Shown here: piece after piece, positions 9,404 to 18,743 of the stretch
Layout: the number at the start of each line of letters is the position of its first letter
Position numbering within the stretch: the stretch's first letter is position 1
Assembly (NCBI RefSeq): GCF_016820555.1
Contig: NZ_JADHDW010000001.1
Span: 62,001-126,000 of the forward strand
DNA from: Bacillus sp. REN10
Lineage (GTDB): Bacteria > Bacillota > Bacilli > Bacillales > Domibacillaceae
Length of the DNA: 64,000 nucleotides
Direction: 5' to 3'
Position numbers and translations under genes: made by a program
Notes under the pieces: generated by a model
Told to the model about the DNA's origin: nothing
Databases searched by the model: none
What the model saw: only the letters and a program-made list of their open reading frames with translations

Positions 9404-10708
9404 ATGACAACCTATCATTTTGTAGGAATTAAAGGCTCAGGTATGAGCGCCCTAGCACAAATACTCCATGATAAAGGAGAACGAGTGCAAGGTTCAGATG
9501 TAGATAAATATTTTTTTACACAACAAGCGCTAGAAGAGGCAGGAATTCCGATTCTTCCTTTTAACGCTGACAATATTCAGCCAGGCATGCAAGTGATTGC
9601 TGGAAATGCATTTCCAGATAACCATGAAGAAATTGAAAGAGCGAATCAATTAGGGATTCCTGTCATTCGTTATCACCAGTTTTTAGGTGAATTCATGGAA
9701 AATAGCGTGAGTGTAGCCATTACAGGAGCACACGGTAAAACGTCAACGACAGGCTTGCTATCTCATGTCGTTAGCGGAGCAAAGCCGACTTCTTTTTTGA
9801 TTGGTGATGGAACGGGGAAAGGAGAAAGAGACGAAGAGTATTTCGTGTTTGAGGCATGTGAATATCGTCGTCACTTTTTATCCTATTATCCAGACTATGC
9901 GATTATGACGAATATCGATTTTGATCATCCGGATTATTTTGCGGATGTGGAAGATGTTTGTTCTGCCTTTCAAGAAATGGCCCTTCAGGTGAAGAAAGGA
10001 ATTTTTGCTTGTGGAGATGATGAGTATTTGCAAGGCATTCAAGCAAAAGTACCGGTTGTATTCTATGGGTTTGCAGAGGAAAATGATTTTCAAGCGCGAA
10101 ACGTAGAACATGATGCAACAGGTACAACGTTTGATGTCTTTGTTCGTAATACATTCTATGCCACGTTTAAAATTCCGACGTTCGGTGATCACAATATTTT
10201 AAACGCTTTGGCTGTCATTGCTCTTTGTCAGTATGAAGAAATTGATACGGAGATCGTCAAAGCTCGCTTGTTAACGTTTGGAGGAGTGAAGCGTCGCTTT
10301 TCAGAAAAAAGGATCGGGACTCAAATTTTAGTGGATGATTATGCTCATCATCCGACAGAAATTAAAGCGACCATTAGTTCAGCTAGACAGAAGTATCCTG
10401 AACAAGAAATTGTGGCTATTTTCCAGCCGCATACTTTCTCAAGAACTCAAACCTTTCTAGCGGATTTTGCTGACAGTTTGAGCGGAGCAGATGCTGTTTA
10501 CTTATGCGATATTTTTGGTTCCGCCCGTGAAAATCATGGCAAGCTCTCCATCGAAGATTTGCAACAGAAAATCTTAGGTGCCAAGCTGATCAAAGAAGAA
10601 ACGATTTCGCTTCTTAAGGATCATCAAGGAAGTGTGCTCATTTTTATGGGAGCTGGCGATATCCAAAAATTTCAAGCGGCTTATGAAAGCTCATTGGCTA
10701 AAGCATAA
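9404..10708 (+). CDS. murC: UDP-N-acetylmuramate--L-alanine ligase
   Basis: ATP-dependent ligase that adds L-alanine to UDP-N-acetylmuramate, the first amino acid step of the peptidoglycan stem peptide. The N-terminal Rossmann motif [11 protein letters not shown], the ATP loop [10 protein letters not shown] near residue 107, the central DFDHPDYF stretch and the C-terminal [10 protein letters not shown] are all present. The length of 434 residues is standard. TTGGAGG lies ahead of the ATG. Its 157-base upstream region has room for its own promoter, and a strong terminator follows. Confidence 0.96.
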   Translation: MTTYHFVGIKGSGMSALAQILHDKGERVQGSDVDKYFFTQQALEEAGIPILPFNADNIQPGMQVIAGNAFPDNHEEIERANQLGIPVIRYHQFLGEFMENSVSVAITGAHGKTSTTGLLSHVVSGAKPTSFLIGDGTGKGERDEEYFVFEACEYRRHFLSYYPDYAIMTNIDFDHPDYFADVEDVCSAFQEMALQVKKGIFACGDDEYLQGIQAKVPVVFYGFAEENDFQARNVEHDATGTTFDVFVRNTFYATFKIPTFGDHNILNALAVIALCQYEEIDTEIVKARLLTFGGVKRRFSEKRIGTQILVDDYAHHPTEIKATISSARQKYPEQEIVAIFQPHTFSRTQTFLADFADSLSGADAVYLCDIFGSARENHGKLSIEDLQQKILGAKLIKEETISLLKDHQGSVLIFMGAGDIQKFQAAYESSLAKA

Positions 10709-10722
10709 AGAAAAGATGTACG

Positions 10723-10756
10723 AGGCTGCTAGACCCTTCTAGCAGCCTTTTGTTTT
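10723..10756 (+). terminator. terminator of murC
   Basis: An 11-bp perfect stem AGGCTGCTAGA/TCTAGCAGCCT with a CCCT loop is followed by TTTTG. Confidence 0.85.
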
Positions 10757-10916
10757 GCTTGTCGTGTCTGGGCAGTCGGCTCCGGTTTTCTTGATCCAGC
10801 TCCGCCTCCTAGACACTCGAGACAAATGCCAGTCTGACTGCATGGCTGAAGAACGCCATTTCGTCATTCTGTCATTTGCTTGTCGTGTCTAAACAGTCGG
10901 CTGCGCTTTTCTTGAT
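10757..10916. repeat. two-copy intergenic repeat
   Basis: The gap between murC and ytxG has no gene but carries two 39-bp direct copies beginning GCTTGTCGTGTCT and ending TTTTCTTGAT, matching at 34 of 39 positions. Between them lies an inverted echo, TAGACAC...CAAATG, against CATTTGC...GTGTCTA. The arrangement suggests a repetitive palindromic element. Confidence 0.6.
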
Positions 10917-11028
10917 TTCTTAGGAGGATTTTTGTTATTGTTGTCGAAGTATTTATTAGTGAAGTGGGTTTATCTATGAATAAAGTAGGGTAACTTCATC
11001 AATATAACCATCGCAGGAGGGTCTCAGA

Positions 11029-11508
11029 GTGGAAATTATTTTATATTTAAGTGCTGCGATTGCGGCGATCGCTTTTTTTATTCTTGTTTTGAATGTGTCC
11101 AAAACATTGAAATCCGTGGACAAAACATTGGACAGTCTTTCTAGAACGGTGGATCGTTTAGAGGGACAAATGCAAGGGATCACATCTGAAACGACAGAAT
11201 TACTACATAAAACAAACGTATTAGCTGAGGATATTCAGCAAAAAACAGCACAGCTCAATACGGTTTTTTATGCAGTGAAAGATGTTAGTTCCTCGGTTCA
11301 ACAATTAAATCAATCAGTGAAAAATGTAACAACGAATGTAGCTTCTGAGTTGGAGAAAAACCAACATAAAATATCCCAAGCTGTACAATGGGGAAGCGTT
11401 GTGAAACAGATGGTTGATAAATTTAAAGAAAGAAAAGAACAAGCCCCTGTGCAAATGACAAATGAGGCATTGGCAGGAGATGTTAGCAAGCGACAAAGAA
11501 GCCATTAA
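11029..11508 (+). CDS. ytxG: DUF948 membrane protein YtxG
   Basis: A 159-residue protein with one N-terminal membrane anchor (about residues 4-22) and a long helical domain rich in heptad-like Leu/Val/Thr spacing, typical of DUF948. It starts at GTG behind GCAGGAGGGT. It forms an operon with ytxH and ytxJ; in B. subtilis these genes are known as general-stress (sigma-B) genes. The molecular role is unknown; the shape suggests a membrane-bound coiled-coil protein. Confidence 0.85.
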   Translation: MEIILYLSAAIAAIAFFILVLNVSKTLKSVDKTLDSLSRTVDRLEGQMQGITSETTELLHKTNVLAEDIQQKTAQLNTVFYAVKDVSSSVQQLNQSVKNVTTNVASELEKNQHKISQAVQWGSVVKQMVDKFKERKEQAPVQMTNEALAGDVSKRQRSH

Positions 11509-11526
11509 TTAAAAGGAGTGAAGGTT

Positions 11527-12033
11527 ATGAAGAAAAATAATCCAAACTATGAAGCGAATTCGAATTATGATGATGGCAGCATGAATACAAAAGACTTTTT
11601 GATTGGCGCATTAATCGGAGGAATGGTTGGAGCAGCCACGGCTCTCTTTTTAGCACCGAAGTCTGGGAAAGAGCTTCGTGAAAACATTAATCTCCAAGCG
11701 GGTTCTTTAAAAGAGCGGGCTAGTGACTGGACAGATATGGCGCGGGTCAAAGGTTATGATCTTGCAACGGAAGTAAAAGATAAAACAGCTAGCCTGACAA
11801 AGGTTGTTCAAGAGCAATCTAACGCAGTCATGGGAAAAGTGAAAACTTTAGCTCCAGCGAATACTCAACTAGAAGATGAAGCCGTAAAAGCAGCGGAGCC
11901 GCAAGAAGCATTGCAAGAAGCAGCCGTGACGCTTACAGAGAAGCTGGAAGAAACGAAAAAAGCGTTCGATGATACAGAAAAAACAGTTCAACAAGCAGCT
12001 TCAGTCGACCATACAAATAAAGCGGATCAATAA
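11527..12033 (+). CDS. ytxH: YtxH-domain general stress protein
   Basis: The N-terminal part contains the YtxH signature: a short glycine-rich membrane segment (LIGALIGGMVGAATALFL) followed at once by APKSGKELRE. The rest is charged, alanine-rich and probably helical. The ATG is chosen because AAGGAG lies eight bases upstream; a GTG three codons earlier overlaps the ribosome site. It is the second gene of the ytxGHJ group. Function is unknown beyond stress association in relatives. Confidence 0.85.
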   Translation: MKKNNPNYEANSNYDDGSMNTKDFLIGALIGGMVGAATALFLAPKSGKELRENINLQAGSLKERASDWTDMARVKGYDLATEVKDKTASLTKVVQEQSNAVMGKVKTLAPANTQLEDEAVKAAEPQEALQEAAVTLTEKLEETKKAFDDTEKTVQQAASVDHTNKADQ

Positions 12034-12074
12034 AAATGAAAACGGTGGGGCTTCCTCGCCGTTTTCATTTTTTT
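12032..12074 (+). terminator. terminator between ytxH and ytxJ
   Basis: A perfect stem AAAATGAAAACGG/CCGTTTTCATTTT is followed by further T residues. It would lower read-through from ytxH into ytxJ. Confidence 0.75.
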
Positions 12075-12128
12075 CATGGAAAAAGTATAATAAAAGTACA
12101 TCATTTTAGTGGAAGAAAGGTGAAAAGA

Positions 12129-12443
12129 ATGGAGAAAATAACAGGAATTGAACAGTTTGAAGTATTGCTGAAAGAACATAAGCGTTTTTTCTTTTTGAAA
12201 CACAGCATCACCTGTCCTATTAGTGGGACAGCCTTTGATGAGTTCCAATCCTTTTTAAAGGAGAAACCTGAAGAGAAAGGATATTATTTAGTGGTACAAG
12301 AGGCAAGAGAGCTTTCAAATTATGTGGCGGATAAATTTATGGTTGTCCATCAATCCCCGCAAGCTTTTCTCTTTCAAGATGGACAGCCTGTTTGGAATGA
12401 TTCCCATTGGCGAATTACTAAGCAACAATTGACACTTATATAA
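12129..12443 (+). CDS. ytxJ: bacillithiol-system redox protein YtxJ
   Basis: A 104-residue thioredoxin-fold protein of the DUF2847/YtxJ family, described as a monothiol bacilliredoxin that removes bacillithiol from proteins. The reactive site is the single-Cys motif HSITCPISGTA near residues 25-35, followed by a cis-Pro segment HQSPQAFLF. The ATG behind GAAAGGTGA gives the normal family length; the longer open frame runs back through the ytxH terminator. Confidence 0.86.
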   Translation: MEKITGIEQFEVLLKEHKRFFFLKHSITCPISGTAFDEFQSFLKEKPEEKGYYLVVQEARELSNYVADKFMVVHQSPQAFLFQDGQPVWNDSHWRITKQQLTLI

Positions 12444-12446
12444 GCG

Positions 12447-12492
12447 AAACGGTGTTATCGCCATGTTTATAAACATGGCGATAACACCGTTT
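12447..12492. terminator. perfect palindrome between convergent ytxJ and FtsA-like gene
   Basis: A perfect 23-bp inverted repeat without a spacer (arms start AAACGGTGTTATCGCC) lies between two convergent stops. Terminal A and T triplets suggest a bidirectional terminator, although a classical T run is short. Confidence 0.65.
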
Positions 12493-12519
12493 AATGAAGT
12501 GTGGAATAAGTGCATGATT

Positions 12520-14670
12520 CTATTTTTTGATGGTCTCCCATTTAATCTCAAGCTGATCGCCAGGGAAAATTGCTTCATAAAAAGTCGTTTCTTCATTATT
12601 TCTTAAAATGCGAAACGTTTTTCCCTCTTGTTCAGGGATAGAGATATCGACATGGCGGAACAAGTCTTGAAAGATAAATCCTTGGGCTTGATCCGTTTCT
12701 ACAATGAGTTCATCTCCAGCATAGACGACATCTTCCGGCTGTAATAAAGTTCCCTCTCGGTAAAAACGTGTTGCTTCCTTCGTCAAGGTCAGTTCTTTTC
12801 CATTGAAGAAGACGATGATCGACTGCTCGAATGGAAATTGCTTTAAAGCTGCGATATCTGCAACCGTTCTGTTCGGTGCGGGGATCCATTCAAGTATGGC
12901 TCCGTCTTGAAGAGGCTGAGATAATTTTTCGTCTCGGCCGTTGACCCGTATTTTGGCTGAAAGGGACGGAAAGTACGTTTTTTTATCGTTGATGATAACA
13001 GAAAACGGACGCAATTCTTCTATCCATGCCTCTTTTTGCTGGGATGGCAACCATTCAGCGATGGATGGATAGCGAGCTTCGATTATATCACCATCGGAAA
13101 GGGAGATATATACGTCCGTCTCTTTTCCATTTACAAGAATAGATAAAGGAACTTCGATTGTTTCCCCGTGTAAAGTCACTTGAATGCTCGTGGAATTCTC
13201 TAGTAATTCATTGAGTTGTACACTAGCCGATTCTCCGTCTTCTCCTTTTATAATTTCTAGCTTATCATGATGATGCACTTCTTCATCAAAGCGGCATAGT
13301 TGTCCGTTTTTGGTTAATATAGGTGGGTTCCCATACTTTCCAGGAATAGTTAATAATTGTCCATTGTACGTGACCATTATGGCTAGCCCTGGTTTACCGT
13401 ACAGCTGATTGATCTTTAATCCAGCGGCTAGCAGACAATCTCCCGCTGTTAACTTGTTTAATTCAAATAGACGAACGGGTTGATCATTGACATACACTGT
13501 TTTGTATTGAAGCGGTCTTTGCTTAGAGGTAATCGCGATACCAATTGGTGTAACGAGTGTAGGGGCATGAGTGATCTGTTCATTCATTGTCAACTCATTA
13601 ATCGCCTCTGTTCCTCTAATGGCCACTCGATTTTCAGGCAACTGCAGCTTCTCAGCTAACAGTTTAGGTAATCCGGGTGTTAAGCTGCCACCGCCGACCA
13701 TCATGACCGCTTGAGGAGCATTTCCGTTATTTAAGCGGATGATTTCTTGCTGAATGGCTTCCGCTAGCCGGTTGACAGCCCCATTAATGTGACTTAGTAC
13801 TTCCTCTTTGGAAAATAGCGTTTCAAACCCCAATATATCCGTTATTGTAATGTTTTCTTCTGTTTGCAGTTCTCTTTTTACTCGTTCGGCCACAGGGAAA
13901 TCAAGTAAAAAATGATCGCTTAGTGCTTCGGTAATTTCATCGCCAGCAATCGGCACCATTCCATAAGAAATGACTGTTCCTTCGCTTGTGATGGCAATAT
14001 CAGATGTTCCTGCTCCGATATCCACAAGGGCAATATTTAAGCGGCGCATCGATGGGGGAACGAGTACATGAATAGCCGCAATCGGTTCTAGCGTCAATGC
14101 TTCTATCTCCAAATCTGCTCTAGCTAAGGCTGAAATTAATGATTCAACGACGACGCGAGGTAAAAAGGTTGCGATAATATCAACGGAAGCCTCTGTTCCT
14201 TGCTGATCTATTAAGCTAGTAATTTCATCTCCATCTAATCGATAATAAAGAACCGAATATCCGACGCAATAGTAATGGTGATGCTGATCGAGCTGCTGTT
14301 TTTTAGCGGTCTTTATTTGCGCTTCTTGAACAGCGGACAGCTCAAGATGAAGCACATCTTCTTGTGTCATCGGCTTTCCGGCTACTTGAATGGTGGCCTG
14401 AGCGATCTCGGTTTGTAAGGCCCTTCCGGCAGCTGCTACACAAGCTTTTTTTAATGGACCGTGCTTTTCTTCCAGCTCGGCTTTAATTTTAGCAATAATT
14501 GCCGCGACCGAAGGAATATCTTGAATTTGTCCATCGAGCATGGAACGTTTTTTATGCTCATACATCACCATATCCACAACATGAAACTGATCTGCTTCTT
14601 GTTCAACAATCATCCCCACGACGGATCTTGTTCCAATATCTAATGAAAATATGCGATTGGATTGCACCAA
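12520..14670 (-). CDS. large FtsA/PilM-like actin-fold protein
   Basis: The N-terminal ~370 residues have the actin-fold ATPase motifs of FtsA and PilM: phosphate loop SLDIGTRSVVG, second phosphate loop ALVDIGAGTSDIAI near 215, and adenosine motif MMVGGGSLTPGLP near 328, with an SHS2-type insertion between them. A long C-terminal extension of about 340 residues follows, containing several short beta-rich repeats; B. subtilis FtsA (about 440 residues) lacks it. It is a paralogue, not the dcw-cluster FtsA. The start is TTG or the adjacent GTG behind AGGTGA. No division or pilus genes are nearby, so the role is unknown. Confidence 0.8.
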   Translation of the reverse strand: MVQSNRIFSLDIGTRSVVGMIVEQEADQFHVVDMVMYEHKKRSMLDGQIQDIPSVAAIIAKIKAELEEKHGPLKKACVAAAGRALQTEIAQATIQVAGKPMTQEDVLHLELSAVQEAQIKTAKKQQLDQHHHYYCVGYSVLYYRLDGDEITSLIDQQGTEASVDIIATFLPRVVVESLISALARADLEIEALTLEPIAAIHVLVPPSMRRLNIALVDIGAGTSDIAITSEGTVISYGMVPIAGDEITEALSDHFLLDFPVAERVKRELQTEENITITDILGFETLFSKEEVLSHINGAVNRLAEAIQQEIIRLNNGNAPQAVMMVGGGSLTPGLPKLLAEKLQLPENRVAIRGTEAINELTMNEQITHAPTLVTPIGIAITSKQRPLQYKTVYVNDQPVRLFELNKLTAGDCLLAAGLKINQLYGKPGLAIMVTYNGQLLTIPGKYGNPPILTKNGQLCRFDEEVHHHDKLEIIKGEDGESASVQLNELLENSTSIQVTLHGETIEVPLSILVNGKETDVYISLSDGDIIEARYPSIAEWLPSQQKEAWIEELRPFSVIINDKKTYFPSLSAKIRVNGRDEKLSQPLQDGAILEWIPAPNRTVADIAALKQFPFEQSIIVFFNGKELTLTKEATRFYREGTLLQPEDVVYAGDELIVETDQAQGFIFQDLFRHVDISIPEQEGKTFRILRNNEETTFYEAIFPGDQLEIKWETIKK

Positions 14671-14716
14671 TATAACTCACCTGCTTTTTTATATTTTACT
14701 TTTTTACTTTAATGCT

Positions 14717-14730
14717 TAAAAGCGTTTAAT
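14717..14730 (+). promoter_or_regulatory. possible cre-like sequence upstream of aroA
   Basis: TAAAAGCGTTTAAT matches a common cre consensus (TGWAARCGYTWNCW) at 12 of 14 positions and lies just upstream of the aroA promoter. Position 2 (A for G) and position 13 (A for C) differ, so CcpA binding is only a possibility. Confidence 0.25.
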
Positions 14731-14748
14731 GATTGAAGTAACTTTTAC

Positions 14749-14777
14749 GTGACATTTCAATATCTTTGCTTTATAAT
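14749..14777 (+). promoter_or_regulatory. sigma-A promoter for aroA-ccpA
   Basis: GTGACA and TATAAT are separated by 17 bases, about 150 bases ahead of aroA. Confidence 0.6.
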
Positions 14778-14931
14778 AGTCCCTAATATATAAAATATAT
14801 AACAAAATGATCCATTCTAATACGGTCTTTTATGATTCTTTTATAAAAAGAGTTGAGGGTTGGCTGTTAGGAGCATTCAATTGTTAGTTGTTTGAAAATT
14901 GAAAAATCAACAAGGCGAAAGGATGAGGGAA

Positions 14932-16008
14932 TTGAGTAACCAAGAATTAGATCAGTTGAGACAACGTGTAGACGAGATTAATGTGGAATTATTAAAATTA
15001 ATTAGCGAGCGTGCGACGCTAGTTCAAGAGATTGGACGCGTCAAGGAAAAGCAAGGGGTTAATCGATACGATCCTGTCCGTGAACGTGCGATGTTAAATA
15101 AGATTATTGAAAGCAATGAGGGGCCTTTTGAAACATCAACGGTTGAGCATTTGTTCAAAGAGATCTTCAAAGCAGGTCTTGAGCTTCAACAAGATGATCA
15201 TCGTAAAGCGCTTCTTGTTTCCCGGAAGAAGAAGCCAGAAGATACGATTGTTAACATTCGGGGAGAAGAAGTGGGGAAAGGCGCTCCGACATTCGTGTTT
15301 GGCCCTTGTGCGGTAGAGTCGTATGAGCAAGTAGCGCAAGTAGCGCAAGCCATTAAAGATAAAGGCTTAAAGTTAATTCGTGGAGGTGCTTTCAAACCTC
15401 GTACGTCTCCTTATGACTTCCAAGGTCTTGGTGTAGAAGGATTGAAAATCTTAAAGAGAGTAGCAGACGAATTCGATTTAGCGGTTGTGAGTGAAATTGT
15501 GAATCCTGCTGATATTGAACTGGCTTGCGATTACATTGATGTGATTCAAATCGGTGCCCGCAATATGCAAAACTTTGAGTTATTAAAAGCGGCTGGAGAA
15601 GTGAAAAAGCCAGTATTATTAAAACGCGGTTTAGCGGCAACGATTGAGGAATTTATTAATGCAGCTGAATACATTATTTCTCGCGGGAATGACCAGATTA
15701 TGCTTTGTGAACGTGGAATTCGTACGTACGAGCGTGCAACGAGAAATACGCTAGATATTTCAGCCGTGCCAATTTTAAAACAAGAAACGCATCTACCGGT
15801 ATTTGTGGATGTTACTCATTCAACAGGGCGACGTGATCTATTAATTCCGACAGCTAAAGCTGCCCTTGCGATCGGTGCGGATGGAGTGATGGCTGAAGTG
15901 CATCCAGATCCTGCCGTTGCCTTGTCTGACTCCGCTCAACAAATGAATTTGCAACAATTTGATGAATTTTATAAGGAAATTATGAAAGCAATTCCTGTAA
16001 AAGCATAA
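14932..16008 (+). CDS. aroA: bifunctional chorismate mutase / DAHP synthase
   Basis: The first ~85 residues are an AroQ-type chorismate mutase helix bundle ([20 protein letters not shown] and the FKEIF region). The rest is the DAHP synthase barrel, which condenses phosphoenolpyruvate with erythrose 4-phosphate to open the shikimate pathway, with [22 protein letters not shown] and [12 protein letters not shown] segments. Family proteins begin (M)SNxELxxLRQ, which points to the TTG codon here, with AAAGGA eight bases ahead; an in-frame ATG three codons upstream is the alternative. The fused mutase domain acts as the feedback sensor in relatives. Confidence 0.93.
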   Translation: MSNQELDQLRQRVDEINVELLKLISERATLVQEIGRVKEKQGVNRYDPVRERAMLNKIIESNEGPFETSTVEHLFKEIFKAGLELQQDDHRKALLVSRKKKPEDTIVNIRGEEVGKGAPTFVFGPCAVESYEQVAQVAQAIKDKGLKLIRGGAFKPRTSPYDFQGLGVEGLKILKRVADEFDLAVVSEIVNPADIELACDYIDVIQIGARNMQNFELLKAAGEVKKPVLLKRGLAATIEEFINAAEYIISRGNDQIMLCERGIRTYERATRNTLDISAVPILKQETHLPVFVDVTHSTGRRDLLIPTAKAALAIGADGVMAEVHPDPAVALSDSAQQMNLQQFDEFYKEIMKAIPVKA

Positions 16009-16036
16009 CTCCTGTGTTTTCACAGGAGTTTTTTTT
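16007..16036 (+). terminator. terminator between aroA and ccpA
   Basis: A 10-bp stem AACTCCTGTG/CACAGGAGTT with a TTTT loop is followed by a long T run. It starts at the aroA stop, so ccpA is either read through or has its own promoter. Confidence 0.85.
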
Positions 16037-16083
16037 CGTTAATATATAGAGGAAAGAATGATTAAAGGAGAATGTAGAAAATT

Positions 16084-17082
16084 ATGAATGTTACTATATA
16101 TGATGTAGCAAGAGAAGCCAATGTATCAATGGCCACAGTTTCCCGTGTAGTCAATGGGAACCCGAATGTCAAACCAGCCACAAGAAAGAAAGTCCTTGAC
16201 GTAATTGAGCGACTTGGTTATCGTCCAAATGCCGTGGCACGTGGACTCGCTAGTAAAAAGACAACGACAGTTGGAGTGATCATTCCTGACATTTCGAATA
16301 TTTTCTATGCCGAGTTAACACGAGGCATTGAAGATATCGCCACGATGTATAAGTACAATATTATTTTAAGTAATTCCGATCAAAATAAGGATAAAGAGCT
16401 TCATTTAATTAATACGATGCTTGGCAAACAAGTCGACGGTCTTGTGTTTATGGGCGGTCAAATTACAGAGGAGCATGTGGAAGAATTTAAGCGTTCCCCT
16501 GTGCCCGTCGTATTAGCAGGATCGGTTGAATTGTCCGGACAGATTCCTTCTGTGAATACAAATTACGAGGAAGCGGCATATGATGCGGTGAAGTTGTTGA
16601 TTGATGAAGGACATGAGCGCATCGCTTATGTGGCCAGCCCTTTAACGGATACGATCAACAAAGAGTATGTCATTAAAGGGTATAAAAGAGCCTTGGAGGA
16701 AGCCGGTCTTCCGATGGACGAAGAATTGATTATTGAAGGGGATTATACGTATGATTCTGGATTAGAAGCATGGAAAAAAATTCAGCAATTATCGTCTAAA
16801 CCGACCGCTGTATTTGTCAACAATGATGAAATGGCATTAGGTGTCGTTCATGGAGCACAAGATAGCGGGATAAAGATTCCAGAGGATCTTGAAATTATTA
16901 GCTTCGATAGTTCTCGCCTATCTTTAATGGTGCGACCGCAGCTGACATCTGTCATTCAGCCATTATATGATATTGGAGCTGTAGCAATGAGATTGCTAAC
17001 GAAATATATGAACAAGGAAGAGGTAGAAAGTTCCATTGTTGTTTTGCCGCATCGAATTGAAAAAAGAGGGTCAACAAAGTAA
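16084..17082 (+). CDS. ccpA: catabolite control protein A
   Basis: LacI-family global regulator of carbon catabolite repression, acting with HPr-Ser46-P at cre sites. The N-terminal helix-turn-helix [20 protein letters not shown] and hinge helix ARGLASKKT are intact, followed by the two-lobed sensor domain. Length (332) and aroA-ccpA-motPS order match B. subtilis. The acsA/acuA control region in this window contains a cre-like sequence that this protein could bind. Confidence 0.96.
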   Translation: MNVTIYDVAREANVSMATVSRVVNGNPNVKPATRKKVLDVIERLGYRPNAVARGLASKKTTTVGVIIPDISNIFYAELTRGIEDIATMYKYNIILSNSDQNKDKELHLINTMLGKQVDGLVFMGGQITEEHVEEFKRSPVPVVLAGSVELSGQIPSVNTNYEEAAYDAVKLLIDEGHERIAYVASPLTDTINKEYVIKGYKRALEEAGLPMDEELIIEGDYTYDSGLEAWKKIQQLSSKPTAVFVNNDEMALGVVHGAQDSGIKIPEDLEIISFDSSRLSLMVRPQLTSVIQPLYDIGAVAMRLLTKYMNKEEVESSIVVLPHRIEKRGSTK

Positions 17083-17143
17083 AATTTCCACCGATATTAA
17101 AGATAAGTAAAAATATGTTTATGAAATGAACAGGGGAGGAAAA

Positions 17144-17953
17144 ATGAAAAAGTTTGATGCATTGACACCAATAGGAATTGTGATCGGCTTCATTTTACTA
17201 GCCTTTGCCATCATTACAAGCGGAGGCGTCGAAGGATTCTCGTCCTTTGTACATTTACCCTCATTACTTATTGTGTTCGGTGGAGTAGTGGCTGCGATGT
17301 TAATTAATTTCCCATTGAAAGATATTAAACACGTGTTTGTCGTTATGAGGCAGGCTTTTCAGCAAGAAGAAACCGATTTAGAAGGGCTGATTCAACGGTT
17401 TGTGAAATTATCTGAAAAGGCGCGGCGTGAAGGATTACTCTCTCTTGAAGTAAGTCTCAATGAGGAGAAAGATGAGTTTTTGAAAAAAGGCATTTTGCTA
17501 GCAGTAGACGGAATTGAGCAGGAAATGCTCATAGATATTATGAATGCAGAAATTGTCGCTTTAGAGGAGCGTCATCGCAAGGGAAGAAGTTTGTTGGAAA
17601 AAGCCGGTGAATATGCGCCATCATGGGGAATGATCGGTACTTTAATTGGCTTAGTTTTAATGCTGAATAACTTAAATGATCCAGCGACGTTAGGGCCTAA
17701 TATGGCGGTGGCATTAATTACTACTCTTTACGGTTCATTGCTCGCTAACCTCGTGTTTTTACCGATGGCATCGAAATTAGAGCTGAAAACAGAACAAGAG
17801 GTATTTTATCGTCAGATCATCATAGAAGGTGTAGTCGGTGTACAGGCAGGACAAAACCCTAAAATCTTGCAAGAAAAGCTGACCGCTTTCTTATCAAAGG
17901 AAGAAAAGCTATCAAGCGAGAAGTTAGGTTCAAGCGAGGCGGTTGAAGCATGA
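17144..17953 (+). CDS. motP: sodium-driven flagellar stator protein MotP
   Basis: MotA-family stator subunit with membrane spans at about residues 8-27, 33-50, 155-175 and 185-205 and a cytoplasmic loop (REGLLSLE) that contacts the rotor. EYAPSWGMIGTLIGLVLML and GPNMAVALITTLYGS are the family signatures. The start behind CAGGGGAGG matches B. subtilis MotP. It overlaps motS by four bases. No flagellar rotor genes are in the window, so this is the separate second stator pair next to ccpA. Sodium coupling is inferred from the MotPS family. Confidence 0.92.
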   Translation: MKKFDALTPIGIVIGFILLAFAIITSGGVEGFSSFVHLPSLLIVFGGVVAAMLINFPLKDIKHVFVVMRQAFQQEETDLEGLIQRFVKLSEKARREGLLSLEVSLNEEKDEFLKKGILLAVDGIEQEMLIDIMNAEIVALEERHRKGRSLLEKAGEYAPSWGMIGTLIGLVLMLNNLNDPATLGPNMAVALITTLYGSLLANLVFLPMASKLELKTEQEVFYRQIIIEGVVGVQAGQNPKILQEKLTAFLSKEEKLSSEKLGSSEAVEA

Positions 17954-18669
17954 TGATGAGACGTCGTCCGCCTAAACAGCCAAAGGGTGCTCCTAAATGG
18001 ATGGTGACGTTTTCGGATCTTGTGACTCTGATCCTTGTGTTCTTTATTTTATTATTTTCTATGTCGCAAATTGATATTATTAAATTTAAAGCGATCGCAC
18101 AGTCGTTTAAAGAACAGGCAGGGTTTGAAAATCAATCCTCGATCGTTCCTGGAGAATATCCGTCAGAGGAAATGAAGAAAGAGACAGCAAAGAAGGAAGA
18201 AGATTCACTGAATAAGCTAGCGAAAGAAGTACAGCAGTATTTAAAAGCCAATGGACTAGAGGATGTGGCGACTGCTACTCGAACGGAACGAGGAGTGGTT
18301 CTCGTTCTTCAAGAGAAAATTCTTTTTAATACAGCGGATGCTGTCGTAGTAGAAGATGCTCATCCGTTTTTGGATAAAATCGGTGAAATGCTTGAATCCA
18401 AGCCAAACATTATTAAAGTAGAAGGACATACGGATAATCGCCCCATCAAAAATAACTATTACCCGTCCAACTGGGAGCTTTCTAGTGCGCGTGCTAGCAG
18501 TGTCATTCGTTTTTTAAGCGATCGTCATAACATTGATGCAAATCGCTTCATCGCAGTCGGTTACGGAGATACAAGACCGCTTGAGCCAAATACAAGTGCA
18601 GAAAATATGCAAAAAAACCGCCGAGTGGAAATCATTATTACAGATCCAAAATATACGGAAAATCAATGA
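17950..18669 (+). CDS. motS: sodium-driven flagellar stator protein MotS
   Basis: MotB-family partner of MotP. A short basic tail is followed by one membrane helix beginning with the essential acidic residue in TFSDLVTLILVFFILLF, a plug/linker region, and a C-terminal OmpA-like peptidoglycan-binding domain with EGHTDNRPI and NWELSSARA motifs. The length of 239 residues is normal. It is translationally coupled to motP. Confidence 0.92.
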   Translation: MMMRRRPPKQPKGAPKWMVTFSDLVTLILVFFILLFSMSQIDIIKFKAIAQSFKEQAGFENQSSIVPGEYPSEEMKKETAKKEEDSLNKLAKEVQQYLKANGLEDVATATRTERGVVLVLQEKILFNTADAVVVEDAHPFLDKIGEMLESKPNIIKVEGHTDNRPIKNNYYPSNWELSSARASSVIRFLSDRHNIDANRFIAVGYGDTRPLEPNTSAENMQKNRRVEIIITDPKYTENQ

Positions 18670-18670
18670 T

Positions 18671-18731
18671 AAAAAGCTGATTTTCTCCGATTCATGTTAG
18701 CTAGCTTGAATCAGGAGAAGTCAGCTTTTTT
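18671..18731 (+). terminator. terminator of motPS
   Basis: A long interrupted stem pairs AAAAAGCTGA, TTCTCC and GATTCA with TGAATC, GGAGAA and TCAGCTTTTT; the closing T run suits rightward transcription and the A run the convergent acuC. Confidence 0.85.
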
Positions 18732-18743
18732 CATTGATGACGT

